Positions 42,569 to 52,991 of a DNA stretch of 64,000 bases are shown one piece after another. The translations under genes and the position numbers were made by a program. The DNA is from Rhizomys pruinosus (taxonomy: Eukaryota > Chordata > Mammalia > Rodentia > Spalacidae), in the NCBI GenBank assembly GCA_009823505.1, contig VZQC01012376.1:1183668-1247667 (forward strand), in the 5' to 3' direction. How positions within the stretch are numbered: the first letter of the stretch is position 1; each line of letters begins with the position of its first letter. The notes beneath the pieces are model-generated. The model was not told the DNA's origin. It saw only the letters and a program-made list of their open reading frames with translations, and searched no databases.

Positions 42569-44889
42569 GCATCTTTGTGACAAAAACCCTTTGAAAGGCT
42601 AAAAGCACTGTCTATCTATTGGGGGTTTCTGGAGCAACTTCAAGCACAAAGAAGCAGAGACAGGCTTGGCATCCAGACCAGGATCTCTGGTCTCCAGGGA
42701 ACACTCATCCATGGGCTACTGTCTGTTCCCTGGCTCAGAGGAAGAGCACAGCTTTGAGGAAAGTTTCTTGGCAATCAGTTCATGTGTGATTTATAAGTTT
42801 ATGGTTCTGGGAGGCATCTAGGCATCAGGGCATAGATCTCAGTAATTAATCCTAGGAGGTCTCTAATAACAAAGGAGATTGTGCCGAGTGAAAGTCGCTT
42901 TAATACTAAACAGCTTGTGTTATCTAACAAATGAGAACATTTCACACCCAATAAACGTCACTTTTGATAAGTGCTACAAGCGCTCGTAAATCTGACAAAT
43001 AACTCAGCAACATGGTACACAGGCTTGCCCTTCCCCAGCTCCTCCTCCACAGGATCCCCTTAGCTCTTAGTGTGCTTTGGGAAACAACAGGTCCAGAGTC
43101 CCCTCCATCACACCATGAGTCATAGGACTCTGAACGGGATGGTTGCATCCGGCTGCTCCAGCACACTAACACAACACCTGCATCCAAGAGAAAGCTTCCT
43201 ATCAGGTGAATTTTGGTCATTTTCAGTCAGTAAATTAAAGATGATTTCTAAAAAGCTCTTGCCCCTGTTTTCTTCTCGTTTCTATTATGCAGAAACCATG
43301 TGACACAGATGAGAGTTGGCTTAAATGATAAAAGCTGTCCCCAGCTCATCATCAAAAAGCATTTAAGTGATTAGAAGGAAACTGCGAAGATCTGATCTTC
43401 CCCTCTGGGTTGCCGGTGGATATACCCTACTTGATAAGTGGGAAACATTTTTATCTTCCACATCTTGCTCTCTCAATTACATGCCTTGATGATGGCAGGG
43501 TTCAGAGAGGGAGACTTTGGTCTATCACTGAAGGATGAAAGCAAGAGCTGACTTAGACTGCAGTGGATGGAAAATTGCCAACAGAGAAAGGTCCTGGAAG
43601 ATTTAGACATACCCCACTCTGGAAAAAGTGAAAGCTATGCCAGGCATGGACAAATGAGTGATTATGCAGAGAGGACAGAAGGATGAACAGGAAGCGGGCT
43701 GAGCAGTTTGTAGCGCTGTGAAACTATTTTGTATAGTATAGGCAATGGTGGATACCTTTAATGATAATGTATCAATACTGGCTCATCTGTGGGAGCAAAT
43801 GTAGCACTCTTATATAGCATGTTACTAATAATGGAAACCTGGGAGGGTTACCTGGGAACTGTATGAAACTGAGAACAGCCACTTACACCAGACTTAATGC
43901 CCTTCATCTGTTCTGGTTTGCGCACCTACCTCATTAGGCATCCTCAGTCTTAGAAGAAGTATCAAATCAGGTTATTAACAGAAGGAGACAATTGCCTTTT
44001 ACTTCATTCCTCCTTTATTCTAAAAGGGATGAGAAACGAGTTAGCTCTTGTTGTCTGAATAACAACAAGGGCATTTTCTGGCAGTCAGTTCACAAGGAAA
44101 TGTGTCCTGTAATTGGAGCATCGGAGGCTCACCCAGCATCCACCGTACAAATGAGCCTCCTCGCTACATGGACAAATGTTAGCGTAATTATTGCAGCTAA
44201 TATGAATGCAGCCTGGCCAACTTCTTCAGTGGAAATTCAGCACTGAAATGGGCTCTGTGGCCCCAGGAGCAGAGCAGACCCCAAATCCCTGCAGCTTTGC
44301 AGTGCACCAGCATTATGAGAGAGCCCACCCACAGGGTACCACCACAGGAGTCCTCTCCTCTCCTCCTCTAGCCTGCTTAAGCCTGTGGGAAGCAGCAGAT
44401 CCTCCAAGCTTCCCACAGTACCGTGCATCCTGAAGAGCACTCCATGCTCCAGCCCCATCCTCTACATTCCCTCCACAAAAGACCTGGAATGTGGCAGCTT
44501 GCTATCTCTCCTGTCCCAGGCCTCCAGCTGTCTCAGCCACCCCAAGAGCTGCCAGCTCATTCTTTTCTTCCCTGTGCCAGTTGTCCCAAGACAGGCCACC
44601 GTCCTGTGGCACAAGCAGCCATCTGTCATGCAAAGGGAGGACATTGGCTCAGATGTCCCTGGCCCCAGTCATAGTCTGGCACAGAAGCTGGTGTTGGCAA
44701 CAATGGGTTGGAAACACCCTTGAGGAAAGATGTGGGGCCAAACAAACCTTATGTAGTCCTAGGAGCCGAGTCCTCTGGTTCTCAGGCAAGCAAAAGTGAC
44801 ATGTTCTGAATCTGGAGTGGGGGTGGGGTGCTAGGACAATTAGAAATCTCCTTCCCTCTGACCTTTGCCTGACATATAGTAGAAACCAC
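42569..44889. other. Largest unique-looking region in the window
   Basis: About 2.3 kb without a recognised SINE, LINE or LTR. It contains two AT-rich blocks considered conserved-element candidates (42840-43010 and 44020-44240). Frames up to 112 codons (44385-44723) overlap each other in three frames and show no known domain. It could be an intron or an intergenic regulatory region. Confidence 0.45.
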
Positions 44890-45445
44890 GCTAAAGAAAT
44901 GCCAGTGGCTCAGCTGGTAAACTCCTTACCATGTATGCATGAAGACCCGAGTTCACTCTTCCAGAATCCATGTACAAAGGTAATGTACAGGGGCTGGAGA
45001 GATGGCTCAGTGGTTAAGAACACCGACTGCTCTTGCAAAGGACTGGAGTTCGATTCCCAGCACCCACATGGGAGCTAAGAACCGTCTTTAACTCCAGTTC
45101 CAGGGGAATCCGACGCCCTCTTCTGACCTCTGTGGCATTGCACGACACAGGTGCACCAACCTACATGCAGACAGTACACTCATACACATAAAAAAAAATT
45201 TAATTAATTAAAAAACAAAGGTAATGTACAGTGGTACACACTTGTAATCCCAGTCCTGGGGCACATACACAAGACGATCCTTGCGGCTTGCTGCTCAGTC
45301 AGGCTAGCTGCATTGGGAGGTTCCTTCAGTGATCATCTCAAGGTATAAGGTGGAAAGCAACTGGAGGAGACAGCCAAAATCAACCTCTGGCCTATACACA
45401 CATGTGCACTCCTGACCATATACACATATACACACAGAATGTGTT
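44890..45445 (+). mobile_element. B4-type SINE split by a B3
   Basis: ID-like head CAGTGGCTCAGCTGGTAAAC and GAAGACCCGAGTTCACTCTT before the B3. Afterwards TGGTACACACTTGTAATCCC, AAGGTATAAGGTGGAAAGCA and AATCAACCTCTGGCCTATAC complete it. Confidence 0.8.
44991..45214 (+). mobile_element. Young B3-type SINE with perfect 17-bp target duplication
   Basis: ACAAAGGTAATGTACAG occurs at 44974-44990 and 45215-45231. The element starts GGGCTGGAGAGATGGCTCAG and ends in an A-rich tail AAAAAAAATTTAATTAATTA. It has a single core copy (not duplicated). It lies inside a B4. Confidence 0.97.
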
Positions 45446-46227
45446 AGGAGCAAGACAAGGGAATGAGTCTCCAGAGTCTACAGCAGGTATGCCCTCCTGA
45501 CACCAGGAAGCCACAGAGCCGAAACCAGGCGGGGATGGCCGTGCCCACACACTCACAATGCCTGGAGCATCCTTGGCTATACAGCAACCCAAGGCTCCCA
45601 CCTCCTGCTTCTGCATGCTTTCCAAACCTCTCTTTGCAGAGATGCTGTCTTCCTTACCTGCCTCTGATCTCGTGTGAAAAGCTGGAATGCACACTGGAGA
45701 CCTGGAAGCCCTGGCCTTTCCTCGGGAGATGAAGTCGCTCTAAGAGTTGGCTTTCTTTGGCAGATGTGACCCTTTCACTAACTTACCTTTAGCCTGAGGC
45801 TTGGACAAATCATAAGAGCAAAAAGCAGGTCTTCCCAGAGCCCACTACTTTTCTATCTATTGCTCTTTCTGTTTTCCAATGGGTCCAACTGTATCTTCAT
45901 GATGCATTCTCTAATCCATTTCAAAGCTTCAGGCCCACACTGGGAGCAATGATGTTCTTACTAACTAATGCAACTCTGGCTGCTATTCCCTCTTGAGGGG
46001 AAGGAGGCACTTCCTGCTCTGTATTCCAGGTGGCTAGGCTGTCTGCTTGTTATTATGTAAAGTCCCTGGTTTGTTAATAGTTTTAGTTCCCCATGCATTT
46101 AAAACCCGGGTGACAGAGTAAAGATAGGCAAGGATAGGCTCTGAGCTGATGCAAATTAAAACTGAAAGATATTAGACTGAGGGAATCTGGAAGAACGTAA
46201 GAAAAGTCTGCTGCATAAATTAAGGCG
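45446..46227. other. Unique-looking sequence
   Basis: No gene or repeat recognised. 46040-46210 is AT-rich and repeat-free. Confidence 0.4.
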
Positions 46228-46305
46228 AGGCCAGGCGTGGTGGCCCACACCTGCCATCCTGATGCTTAGGAAGCTCAAGTTAACATCAAGACGCAAATTG
46301 AAAAG
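46228..46305 (+). mobile_element. B1 SINE, 5' part
   Basis: GAGGCCAGGCGTGGTGGCCC and CTGCCATCCTGATGCTTAGG. The 3' half is missing. Confidence 0.65.
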
Positions 46306-46572
46306 ATGCAATTTTTGTCATTCAGTTTCAAGACATAAGCTTGGGGTCTAGCTCTTCCCACACTAGCACACAGCTGCTGTGTGTGTGAAATGAAAGAGTC
46401 TGGTGCCTTGCTCTTCTTTTCATCCTTAGTACTGTCCAGCACTGATCAGTGGGCATGACACAGGACTGACATGTATGTACATAGGAGCATGGAGCTGGCC
46501 CCAGCTTCCTGACTGCCATCTCTCCCTTCTGCTACATTTAATAAACAATAATTCTATGCTGAGAGGCGTCAA

Positions 46573-46690
46573 TGGGCTGGCCTTGGAGGGGCACACCTGT
46601 AACTCCAGTACTTGGGAGATGGAGGCAAGAGGACCAAGAATTCTGGAGCAGCCTGGGTTATAAAGCAAGACTCTATGTTGAGATTCTATC
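46573..46690 (+). mobile_element. Old B1 SINE
   Basis: GGGCACACCTGTAACTCCAG, CTTGGGAGATGGAGGCAAGA and AGCAAGACTCTATG. Confidence 0.65.
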
Positions 46691-46691
46691 C

Positions 46692-47305
46692 CAACTCAGC
46701 CAAAATGACAGTCATCAAGAAAACAAGTAAGTGCTGGTGAGGATGATAACAAGAAGAATCCTTATATACTGTTGGTGGGAGCCTAAATTGGTCCAGCCAC
46801 TGTGCAAGTGCCTCAAAAATCAAGTAATTCTACCATCTGGCCAGTGATACTACTCCACATGCACCCAAAATGCTCCAAGTTAGTGCATCAAAGAGATACT
46901 TGCTTAATGTGTATTCCAGCCCAATTCACAATAACAAAGCTATAGAACCAACCTAGGCATTCAACAACAGAGGAACAGATGAAATGTGGATTATATACAC
47001 AGTGGAATTTTTTCAGCCATAAGGAAGTTACATAATTTCCAGGAAAATGGGTGCAACTAGCAATAATCATGTTAAGCAAAGGAATCCGTCTCCGAAAGAC
47101 AAACATCACATTTTCTCTCATTGTGTGGGTTCTAGACTTAATGACGCATAAAATCATATATGAACTGATATCATGAAAGCAATTCAAGTGTCTGAGGAAC
47201 AAAGGGGACAACTAATGGGAGAGGGGATAGCTGCAAAGGGACAGGGTGGCAGAGTAGGGGCAGAGAATATGTTCAAATTATATCATATACTTCATGAAAA
47301 TGGAA
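46692..47305 (+). mobile_element. Old L1 fragment: end of ORF2 and 3' UTR
   Basis: GTGCTGGTGAGGATGATAAC, TATATACTGTTGGTGGGAGC, ATTCACAATAACAAAGCTAT, CAGATGAAATGTGGATTATA and AACTAGCAATAATCATGTTA are colinear with 15650-16050. No HCWWEC remnant frame is open. Confidence 0.85.
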
Positions 47306-47309
47306 TTAT

Positions 47310-47526
47310 GGGGCCTGGAGAGATGGCTTAGCTGTTGAGAGCACTGGCTGCTCTTGCAAAGGACCCAGGTTTGCTTCCCATCTCCCACATGGCAGCTAAC
47401 CACCATCCGTAACTCCAGTCCCAGGAGAATCCAGTGCCCTCTTCTGATCTCTTCAGGCATTGCATGACACAGGTGTACTACATACATGCAGGCAATGCAT
47501 TCATATACATAAAATAAAAATAAATA
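47310..47526 (+). mobile_element. B3-type SINE
   Basis: Head GGGGCCTGGAGAGATGGCTT, 3' block ACATACATGCAGGCAATGCA and an AAAATAAAAATAAAT tail. Confidence 0.9.
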
Positions 47527-47562
47527 GGCCTGGAGGGATACTGCAGTCGTTAAAGGCTGAGG
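47527..47562 (+). mobile_element. Head of an older B3-like SINE, interrupted
   Basis: AGGCCTGGAGGGATACTGCA and TCGTTAAAGGCTGAGGCT. The continuation CTGAGGCTAAGAACTGCAAA, with AAATAAATAAATAA, reappears at 47929-47962 after two later SINEs. Confidence 0.55.
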
Positions 47563-47763
47563 CTGCTGGAGAGATGGCCTAGCGGTTAAGAGTGCCGACA
47601 GCTCTTGCAGAGGACCTGGGTTTGATCTCCAGCACCCACATGGTGGCTGATGACCTTCTTCAACTCCAGTTCCAGGGGAATTCGACACCCTCTTCTGACC
47701 TCTGTGGCATTGCATGACATGGATGCACAAACCTACATGCAGACAGTACATTCATACACATAA
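47563..47763 (+). mobile_element. B3-type SINE, young type
   Basis: GCTGGAGAGATGGCCTAGCG, GGGTTTGATCTCCAGCAC, ACATGCAGACAGTACATTCA. It lacks its A tail where the B1 begins. Confidence 0.88.
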
Positions 47764-47920
47764 GGGTGGCACACACCTTTAATCCTAGCACTTGGGAGGC
47801 AGAGGCAGGCAGATCTTTATGAGTTCAAGGCCAGCCTTGTCTTCAGAGTGAGTTCTAGGACAGCTGGGGCTACAGGGAGACCCTGTCTCAAAAAGACCAA
47901 AAAAAATTTTTTTTAAGTAA
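47764..47920 (+). mobile_element. B1 SINE
   Basis: GGGTGGCACACACCTTTAAT to GAGACCCTGTCTC, with an impure A/T tail. It is the innermost member of a three-SINE nest. Confidence 0.9.
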
Positions 47921-47962
47921 AAAAACAGTCTGAGGCTAAGAACTGCAAATAAATAAATAACA

Positions 47963-48949
47963 TATTTTAAAGAAAATGGCATTATGTAATTATATATTAT
48001 AATAACAAAATTAAAAATAGATGCTTTCTTATTCAATAAAATACATATATGTAACAAAAAATTAAAGAACCCAAGCAGGAGATAAAGAGTTCACGCTATT
48101 TCACATATTTTAAATTAGTGAAGCACTAAAATATTAAAAGAAAGCTCACAGGTCATGGTATTTCTTTCTTTTCATTCTCCATATTGATTAATTCCATATT
48201 TTCTCAGCAGATTTACATGATTCAGATACCATGTTGGATATAATATAACAAATGAACTAAATTCAGTCATGAAGGAAGCCAATTTAGGAAGGCTCACACA
48301 AGTCCTGTCAAAGTCTATGAGAGTATGGACCAGCATGGTGTCAGAGAAAATGGAGAGCTGGGTCTGAGTTCAAGAAATATTGAGCAGTTACAACTGACAA
48401 GGGATCTATCCAATAGAATGAGAACAGATAGAACAGTGGCGAGTGCATCATGACCCCAGATCAAGTAGTGATGCCACTCATGGAGCCAAGTCTCCTTATA
48501 TGCATAGCCAGCAGAGGTTTGAAGTGTCAAAGGGTAATAGCTAAGGAATGGCTGAAATAAGTCCTGCTGCAGTGGTGAAGATTCTAGAAGAATGATATGG
48601 AAAACGGGCAAATACTGAAATCATTAAGAGAGAGGAAAGATGTATGGACAGATGGTAGATAAATGATAGCTAAATAGATGATAAATAAAAATAGATGACG
48701 GATGATACAGAAAGAGAGAGGGAGAGAGAGAGACAAGTCCAGAGAGTCAATGATGCCATCTGAGATGCAAGGACAATAAGCCATGGTCAGCACCCAGGCA
48801 TGGGCCTCAGGACAGACCCTAGAGATGCCACCTAGCTTTGGTATACAGCATCCTTGCCCAGCCATACAGTGTTGTCTTTCCTCACACTCTTGGCCTTTCT
48901 GGTTGACACATTGGTCTCTGCAAACAGATATTTCCCATTTTAAATTATC
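47963..48949. other. Unassigned AT-rich sequence
   Basis: AT-rich 47963-48290, then mixed. GATA/GATG-rich low complexity at 48640-48705 and GA repeats at 48713-48733. No gene recognised. Confidence 0.4.
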
Positions 48950-49200
48950 AATTATTTTAGTCTACACAGGTCACTTGTGGTAAAACGCCATAGACTGTGT
49001 AGCTCAAACAAGAGAAATGTACCTCCCATTGTTCGCGAGACTAGGAAATCCATGATCAAAGGAAGTGTCGAGAAGTTTTCATGATCTCATGACAGAAAGG
49101 AGAGAGAGAGAGAAAGAGAGCCATCTCCAAATACCCCAGCACACTAAAGGTTAAGGTTTCAACATACAAATGGGGAAGAGCACAATTCAGTCCATGCTCC
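48950..49200 (-). mobile_element. MLT1/MST-type LTR, antisense
   Basis: GCCATAGACTGTGTAGCTCA, GAGAAATGTACCTCCCATTG, ATCTCCAAATACCCCAGCAC and AGCACAATTCAGTCCATGCT are antisense MaLR LTR blocks. Confidence 0.65.
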
Positions 49201-49268
49201 AGTGTTTCCTCCCCTCCCACACACCACAAAAGCTTTTATTTCTACTTTGGTCTGAGTCTTCATTTTTT

Positions 49269-49440
49269 TTTTTGGGGGGGGAGAGTTTATTCATCTTATA
49301 TTGCCTGAGTCACAGTTCATCACTGAGGGAGCCCAAGGCAGGAACTCAGGACAGGAACCTAGAGGCAGGAGCTGAAGCACAGGCCATGGAGGAATGCTGC
49401 TCACTGGCCTGTTGCCCTGGCCCACGCTCAGCCCGCTTTC
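49269..49440 (+). repeat. Part of a URR/RMER-type rodent repeat within the chimera
   Basis: GAGAGTTTATTCATCTTATA, GAACCTAGAGGCAGGAGCTG and AGGCCATGGAGGAATGCTGC match the antisense form of the repeat at 30345-30708. On the minus strand it supplies the AATAAA signal of the chimera. Confidence 0.7.
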
Positions 49441-49830
49441 TTTTTTTCCCCTCTTTTATTTGTTTATTTTTAAGGGATTCTACAATATAATAACACGGTT
49501 GTTTTCAGATAACATTGATGTTACTCAGTTTGCGGTACAATTAGGTAATTGGTGCATTTTGCAAGTATCTTTGTCCAAATTTTGAACAACCCATGGCTCC
49601 CATAGTCCAGTTGGCGATGCTTGTATGCACAGGCATGTTGAACAATTAGGAGTCCAGTCTATATTGCTGTAGTCTCATGATTCACCACTATCTCTCCACA
49701 GCCCTTACATTCTACCATGCCCCCTCTTCCGCAATTTGTTCCCTAGGCTTTGGGAAATGGGCACAAGTGGGTGAGAAGAAAACGGTCTATTTTCTTTGGA
49801 GTTGTCATTTTGGACTCTAGTCTGTTCAGA

Positions 49831-49879
49831 AAAATATGGAATGCTTCACAAATTTGCATGTCATCCTTGCGCAGGGGCC

Positions 49880-49930
<51 letters not shown>

Positions 49931-49936
49931 GAGCAC
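49831..49936 (-). pseudogene. U6 spliceosomal snRNA retropseudogene
   Basis: Full-length match from GTGCTCGCTTCGGCAGCACA to CCATATTTTT. U6 pairs with U4 and U2 in the spliceosome. Relative to the standard sequence as I know it, three changes near the 3' end are all C-to-T or G-to-A type at former CpGs (ACATGCAAATTTGTGAAGCA). The sequence immediately upstream is only the target duplication and a SINE, so the PSE and TATA elements of a real U6 promoter are absent. Confidence 0.93.
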
Positions 49937-49951
49937 GAGTCTTCATTTTTT

Positions 49952-50188
49952 AAGATCTATTTTTATTTTTATTTTTGTTGATGTGCATGTGTGTGTGCAT
50001 ATGTGTTTGTGTGTTTGTGTGTGATATGTGATGTGTGTGCAAGTGCCCATGGAGACCAGAAGGAGGCATTGAATTCCCCGGAGGTAGAGTTACAGGAGGT
50101 TGTGGGCTGCCCGTCATGGACGCTGGGAATCAGACTTGTGTCCCTGAAGAGCATCAAGTGCTTTAACCATCTCCTCATCCCAGGTGTC
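49952..50188 (-). mobile_element. B3/B4-type SINE, antisense
   Basis: TTTTTGTTGATGTGCATGTG with TGTGTG repeats, GGAGACCAGAAGGAGGCATT, and CTTTAACCATCTCCTCATCC at the head. Confidence 0.75.
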
Positions 50189-50357
50189 CAGCCCGAGTCT
50201 TTCCTGTCAAGTGGATGAAATAACTTCCCAATGAACTTGTCACTTCCCAACACATACTAAGACATAACTTGCCACAACACTGTGTGTGGAAATCCACCCA
50301 AACCAATCATCAAACCGTGAAAGTGTTTCCCCAGAAAACCAGCAGGAAATCTCAGAG

Positions 50358-50531
50358 TTCTGAAGTGGGGCACTTCCGGATGGTAGTTCCGAAGTGGGGA
50401 ACTTCCGGATGGAAGTTCCGAAGTGGGGCACTTCCGGATGGTAGTTCCGAAGTGGGGCACTTCCAGATGGTAGTTCCGAAGTGGGGCACTTCCGGATAGT
50501 AGTTCTGAAGGGGGGCACTTCCGGATGGTAA
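50358..50531. repeat. Minisatellite, six units of exactly 29 bp, ETS-like motifs
   Basis: The unit contains TTCCGAAGTGGGG and CACTTCCGGATGGTAG. Variation between units is limited to a few positions (G/A, C/T). Each unit holds an ETS-like ACTTCCGG (degraded to ACTTCCAG in unit four) and an imperfect inverted partner CCGAAGT. CpGs are unusually well preserved. Confidence 0.95.
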
Positions 50532-50704
50532 CAATGCTCAGCAGCTGTGGGTGAAAGGTTCGGCTGAGCAGATGAGGAGCGGAGGCAGGAGGAAGGGTCA
50601 TGACTTTGAGGAGACACAGTCCTGAGCAGATCCTGACTCCTCTCTGTGCCCTTCATGATCTGTGTCCTGTTTCTTAGGAAAAATAGGGATCATTGTGGAT
50701 CTGA

Positions 50705-51020
50705 GTCTTTTTAAGTTACCATAACAAAATGTAAAACTGGATGGCTTCGAAACAGCGAACAAGATTTCACACAGTTCTGAAAGATGAGGAAATTAAGGAC
50801 AAGGCATCCATAAATTGGGAATCTCCTCAGAAACAGCTATCATCTACTGAAACGTTATGCAGCAGAAGTGAGAGGCTTTCCTTGCCCATTTACAAGAGCA
50901 CTAACTCCAGTGCAGAAGCTCTGACCCTATGATATAATCATGTCCCCAAGACCCACCTCCCACTGCCACCCCCTTAGGACTTCAACATGTGAGCTCTGTG
51001 GGGACATAAACAATCAGACC
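50705..51020 (-). mobile_element. MLT1-type LTR, antisense
   Basis: GTTACCATAACAAAATGTAA, CCCAAGACCCACCTCCCACT, TAGGACTTCAACATGTGAGC and GGGGACATAAACAATCAGAC. Confidence 0.7.
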
Positions 51021-51039
51021 ATATGTATTTATCACCTTT

Positions 51040-51372
51040 ATCTTCTCTGAGACAAAACACTTGGGGAGAAAAACCACTTTCAATGTGGAAGGATTTATGT
51101 GGGCTCATGGTTTGAAAGTGTCCATCATGGGGAAGGTATGGCAAAGGTCATGGTGGTGGAAACATCCTGTTGGGACTTCTTACCCCTTTACTCTTAGCTG
51201 TCCAGGTAGCTGGGGTGCTTCGTGGGAGCCAGAAGCACTTATCACCAAGGCAGTCTACACCCCAGCAACCCACTTCCTCCAGCTAGGTCCTGCTTCCTAA
51301 AGGTTCTTGACATCAAAACAGCACCACCAACTGAGGAAGCAAGTGTTCACACGAGGGCACAGCATATCTAAT
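51040..51372 (-). mobile_element. ORR1-type MaLR LTR, antisense
   Basis: ACACTTGGGGAGAAAAACCA, CCCACTTCCTCCAGCTAGGT, CAGCACCACCAACTGAGGAA and AGCAAGTGTTCACACGAGGG. Confidence 0.75.
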
Positions 51373-51419
51373 ACACAACATATGTGTTCTCTCTTTTAAG
51401 ATGTGTTTATTTTTCAATA

Positions 51420-52425
51420 TTTTATTTATTATTTTTATTTGATGTATATGACTGCATTGCTTCCATGTATATAAGTGGCTCCATGTATGTAAGGGCACCC
51501 ATGTATGTAAGTGCCTCCATGTATGTAAGTGCACACATGTATGTAAGTGCACCCATGTATGTAAGTGCCTTCTTGTAAGTGCCTCCTTTATGTAAGTGCC
51601 TCCATGTATGTAAGTGCACCCACGTATGTAATCTCACCCATGTATGTAAGTGCACCTGTGCATGTAAGTGCACCTGTGTATGTAAGTGCACCCATGTAAG
51701 TGCACCCATGTATGTAAGTGCACCCATGTATGTAAGTGCACCCATGTATGTAAGTGCACCCGTGCATGTAAGTGCACCTATGTATGTAAGTGCACGCATG
51801 TATGTAAGTGCCTCCATATATATAAGTGCACCCATGTATGTAAGTGTACCCATGTATGTAAGTGCACGCATGTATGTATGTAAGTGCACCCACGTATGTA
51901 AGTGCACCCGCGTATGTAAGTGCACCCTCATATGTAAGTGCACCCGCATACGTAAGTGCACCCATGTATGTAAGTGCACCCGTGTATGTAAGGGCACACG
52001 TGTATGTAAGTGCACTCATGTATGTAAGTGCCTCCATGTATATAAGTGCCTCCTTGTATGTAAGTGCCTCCATGTATGTAAGTGCTTCCATGTATGTAAG
52101 TGCACCCATGTATGTAAGTGCACTTGTGTATGTAAGTGCACCCGTGTATGTAAGTGCACGGATGTAAGTGAACCCACGTATGTAAGTGCACCTGCGTATG
52201 TAAGTGCACCTGTGTATGTAAGTGCACCCATGTATGTAAGTGCACCCATGTGTGTAAGTGCACCCATGTCTTGCAATTGCTGCAGAGGTCAGAAGAAGGC
52301 ATTTGATCCCCTGGAACTGGAGTTAGGGATTGTTGTTAGCTGCAATGTAGGTGCTGGGAATGGAACCTGGGTCCTCTGCAAGAGCAACCAGGGCTTTTAA
52401 CCCTTGGGCCATCTGTCCAGCACCC
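51420..52425 (-). mobile_element. B3-type SINE, antisense, swollen by an internal minisatellite
   Basis: The tail TTTATTTATTATTTTTATTT lies at about 51421. The rest of the SINE (GGTCAGAAGAAGGCATTTGA, GAACTGGAGTTAGGGATTGT, head GGGCCATCTGTCCAGC) lies at 52287-52423. The usual short spacer between them has become about 800 bp of 18-bp repeats. Confidence 0.9.
51465..52268. repeat. Minisatellite, 18-bp unit, about 44 copies
   Basis: Unit CCATGTATGTAAGTGCAC with C/T and G/A variants. 18 bp equals six codons, so frames on both strands stay open with six-residue periods. Some codons give regular Cys spacing, but this is a by-product. Several units are shortened by 4 bp (for example near 51690) or lengthened by 4 bp (near 51875). 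Confidence 0.97.
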
Positions 52426-52427
52426 AA

Positions 52428-52470
<43 letters not shown>

Positions 52471-52530
52471 GATTGGTTGATCGATGATTGGTTGATTGAT
52501 GATTGGTTGATTGATGATTGGTTGATTTAA
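52428..52530. repeat. TTGA tetranucleotide repeat
   Basis: Nine or more perfect TTGA units, then three TGATGATTGGT-type higher-order units. Confidence 0.96.
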
Positions 52531-52720
52531 TATATGTATGTATGTACCTTGAGTGTATGCACACCATGTACTGAGGTGACTGTGAAGATCAGAAAAGGAT
52601 TCCAAATCCCCTGGAGTTGGAGTTGCGAGTCACCTGATGTGGATTCTGGGAACCAAACCTGGGTCTTCTGCCAAGAAGCAGCATGCATTCCTAACCCCTG
52701 AGCCACCTCTACAGCCCCAT
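52531..52720 (-). mobile_element. B3-type SINE, antisense
   Basis: GTGAAGATCAGAAAAGGATT, GAACCAAACCTGGGTCTTCT and CTGAGCCACCTCTACAGCCC. The tetranucleotide tract is in its tail position. Confidence 0.8.
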
Positions 52721-52990
52721 GCTTGCTCCCTTTATATGGGATCCCATCAGACTTGAATGAGGCAGAACTGTGCCTGAAGATACAGTGCCTCTCCATGTTT
52801 AGTCAGCAGACATTCAATACATGCTGTGCATGTCCTACCAGCCAGGCACCTTGCTTGGTCTGAGTTCTGCCACTCACGATGGTATCTGTGGTGTTAGGGA
52901 ATTCAGTTTTGTTTTTTAAAGATAGTGAGTTTGTTTTCTGACCAGACCGGATGGTCCCCAACCTGGCATGACATTAGAAGCAGTTTGTCA
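52721..52990. other. Unassigned sequence
   Basis: Possible MIR-age wording near 52803-52850 (CATTCAATACATGCTGTGCA), not sufficient to call. Confidence 0.3.
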
Positions 52991-52991
52991 G

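Larger units (their letters stand above)
49254..49951 (-). mobile_element. Chimeric U6-led retrocopy with target duplications
   Basis: On the minus strand a U6 snRNA copy (49936-49831) is fused at its oligo-U end to about 560 nt of another transcript. That transcript ends with an AATAAA (49286-49291), a C-run and an A tail. GAGTCTTCATTTTTT at 49254-49268 and 49937-49951 is a perfect 15-bp target duplication, starting after TT in the orientation expected for L1 endonuclease. This fits template switching of L1 reverse transcriptase from a polyadenylated RNA to U6 RNA, a known mammalian mechanism. Confidence 0.85.

Noticed and set aside
49743..49953. Opposed 67-codon frames over the U6 sequence
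   Set aside because: The underlying sequence is a U6 snRNA retrocopy; the frames are incidental.
51579..52400. 273-codon plus-strand frame rich in Cys and Val with a regular Cys-Lys-Cys-Thr spacing, resembling a metallothionein or keratin-associated protein
   Set aside because: It is the direct read-through of an 18-bp minisatellite inside a SINE; equal-quality frames exist on the other strand.
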